A DNA stretch of 41,220 nt from Clostridiales bacterium (GTDB taxonomy: Bacteria > Bacillota > Clostridia > Christensenellales > Aristaeellaceae): contig SFFS01000002.1 in the NCBI GenBank assembly GCA_004557805.1, positions 1 through 41,220 on the forward strand. The letters are read 5' to 3'. The notes under the pieces were generated by a model. It was not told the DNA's origin. It saw only the letters and a list, made by a program, of their open reading frames with translations, and did not search any database. Below, piece by piece: positions 40,102 through 41,220 of this stretch. A program made the translations under genes and the position numbers. The first letter of the stretch is position 1. Each line of letters starts with the position of its first letter.

Positions 40102-41220
40102 ATGAAGAAACTGTTCGCTCTGCTTCTGGCCGCCGTGATGGTCTTTGCCTGCGCCGGCATGGCCGCCGCCGAGGATATCACGCTGGACGTCATCATCTGC
40201 CAGTACGGCCCGAATACGAACGACTGGTTCCTTGGAACCGGCATGAACGGCACCAGCTTCGTTGAGAAGTTTGAAGCCGAAAATCCGGGCGTCAAGCTGA
40301 ACCTGGAAGTCATCTCCTGGAACGACGTGCACACCGTTGTCAGCACGCGCATCAGCAACAACAACGCTCCCGACATCCTCAATATCGACTCGTTCACCGA
40401 GTACGTTACGCCCGACCAGCTGCTGCTGCCCGTGAAGGATTATTGCCCGGAAGAGCTGTACAACGATTTCTTCCCGTCCTTCATCGCGGAATCCGTCATT
40501 GACGATACCGTCTGGGCCGTGCCGGATCTGGCCTCCGCCCGCGCGCTGTACTACAACGCCGATATCCTCGACGAAGTCGGCATTGAAGTGCCCGAAACCT
40601 GGGCCGATCTCGAGGACGCCTGCCAGGCGATCATCGACTTCTACGGCGGCGACGTGTATCCCTGGGGCATCGACATGACCACCGACGAAGGCCAGGCCGC
40701 GTTCGCCTATTACATCTGGGGCAACAACGGCGGCTTCGTTGACGCGGAGGGCAACCTCAAGCTCGACAGCGCCGAGAACATCGAAGCGCTCGAATTCGCC
40801 ATCGGCCTGTACAACAAGGGCTACACCAACCCCAACCCGGCCACCCAGACCCGCTACGACCTGCAGGATATGTTCGGCGCGGGCAAAATGGCCATGGTTA
40901 TTGGCCCGAACTCCATCCCCACCTATATCGCGGATAAGGGCTACACCGACGTGAACTACGGCACCGCCGCCATCCCGCACAACGAGGGCGCGACTTCTTC
41001 TTCCGCCGGCGTGATGGACCGCATCATGGCCTTCCGCGACGACGCGTATCCGGATCAGGCCGCCCGCAACGAAGCCATCGGCAAGTTCCTCACCTTCTTC
41101 TACGCCCCCGAAAACTATGTCGGCTGGGTCACGATGGAAGGCTTCCTGCCGGCCGTCAATTCCGCCGTCGCGGCGATGGTCGAGGCCGATCCGACCTTTG
41201 AGGCGTGGCTCGACGTGCTG
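40102..41220 (+). CDS. Extracellular solute-binding protein of a sugar-type ABC transporter, partial
   Basis: The substrate receptor of an ABC importer, family 1 (carbohydrate type). The first 373 codons are present and remain open at the window edge. Signal peptide MKKLFALLLAAVMVFACAG ends either at a weak lipobox (VFAC) or after MAAA. FVEKFEAENPGVKLNLEVIS, NNNAPDILNID and ALYYNADILDEVGIEVPETW are typical of the family. AGAAGGAGG precedes ATG 40102. Permease genes are expected beyond the window, so the sugar cannot be inferred. It begins a new transcript after the guaB terminator. Confidence 0.93.
   Translation, partial: MKKLFALLLAAVMVFACAGMAAAEDITLDVIICQYGPNTNDWFLGTGMNGTSFVEKFEAENPGVKLNLEVISWNDVHTVVSTRISNNNAPDILNIDSFTEYVTPDQLLLPVKDYCPEELYNDFFPSFIAESVIDDTVWAVPDLASARALYYNADILDEVGIEVPETWADLEDACQAIIDFYGGDVYPWGIDMTTDEGQAAFAYYIWGNNGGFVDAEGNLKLDSAENIEALEFAIGLYNKGYTNPNPATQTRYDLQDMFGAGKMAMVIGPNSIPTYIADKGYTDVNYGTAAIPHNEGATSSSAGVMDRIMAFRDDAYPDQAARNEAIGKFLTFFYAPENYVGWVTMEGFLPAVNSAVAAMVEADPTFEAWLDVL

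Overview
The window (41,220 bases, roughly 60-65% G+C by eye) looks like a chromosomal segment of a high-G+C, probably gut-dwelling Clostridia-type Firmicute. Support comes from strong AGGAGG-type ribosome binding sites, an asparagine T-box leader, spore-associated genes (a GerW/YtfJ homologue beside a DUF2953 gene, and a BofC-like protein), an HdeD-MMPL-YhgE-like operon, and an exported FMN_bind/FAD reductase of the kind used by anaerobes. The genus cannot be fixed from sequence alone. No tRNA, rRNA or CRISPR array was seen.

Layout: 1-1437 (minus) is a sugar-1-phosphate guanylyltransferase with the start of a phosphohexomutase-like domain, cut by the window edge. Divergent from it run a SNF2 helicase, an SGNH/GDSL esterase, a secreted unknown protein and a helix-turn-helix regulator with a degenerate S24-like domain (1606-7136). 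An ogt-type methyltransferase converges on them. A promoter and a T-box leader with AAC specifier precede asparagine synthetase; then come nadE and trmO (to 12511).

12590-15712 holds a radical-SAM activase and a glycyl radical enzyme (GRE) whose glycyl loop (RIHGTF) departs from the usual RVxGY; this is the best candidate for undescribed chemistry. A lower-G+C stretch follows, with a small secreted protein and a serine recombinase lacking its DNA-binding tail. Then come three 126-bp tandem repeats and an FGGY sugar kinase (to 18413). Diverged relatives of the repeat lie near 28.3-28.5 kb, with compensatory changes in a shared hairpin.

18561-27269 (minus) carries the HdeD/MMPL/YhgE-like operon, recQ (apparently leaderless) and ftsH. 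27476-28327 is a ParB/Noc-like protein whose tail runs into a repeat element. 28679-32841 (minus) has the YtfJ and YtfI-like genes, the exported flavin reductase and a LysR regulator. From 32975 onward the plus strand encodes a protein with Myb/SANT-like repeats, a bifunctional fucokinase/GDP-fucose pyrophosphorylase (fkp), a BofC-like protein, an M19 dipeptidase, IMP dehydrogenase (guaB) and a truncated sugar-ABC solute-binding protein.

Shared themes are GDP-sugar metabolism (the guanylyltransferase, Fkp, and GTP supply through GuaB), anaerobic radical and flavin enzymology, and amide/NAD metabolism. Several leaders carry hairpins that overlap or immediately precede the ribosome binding site.
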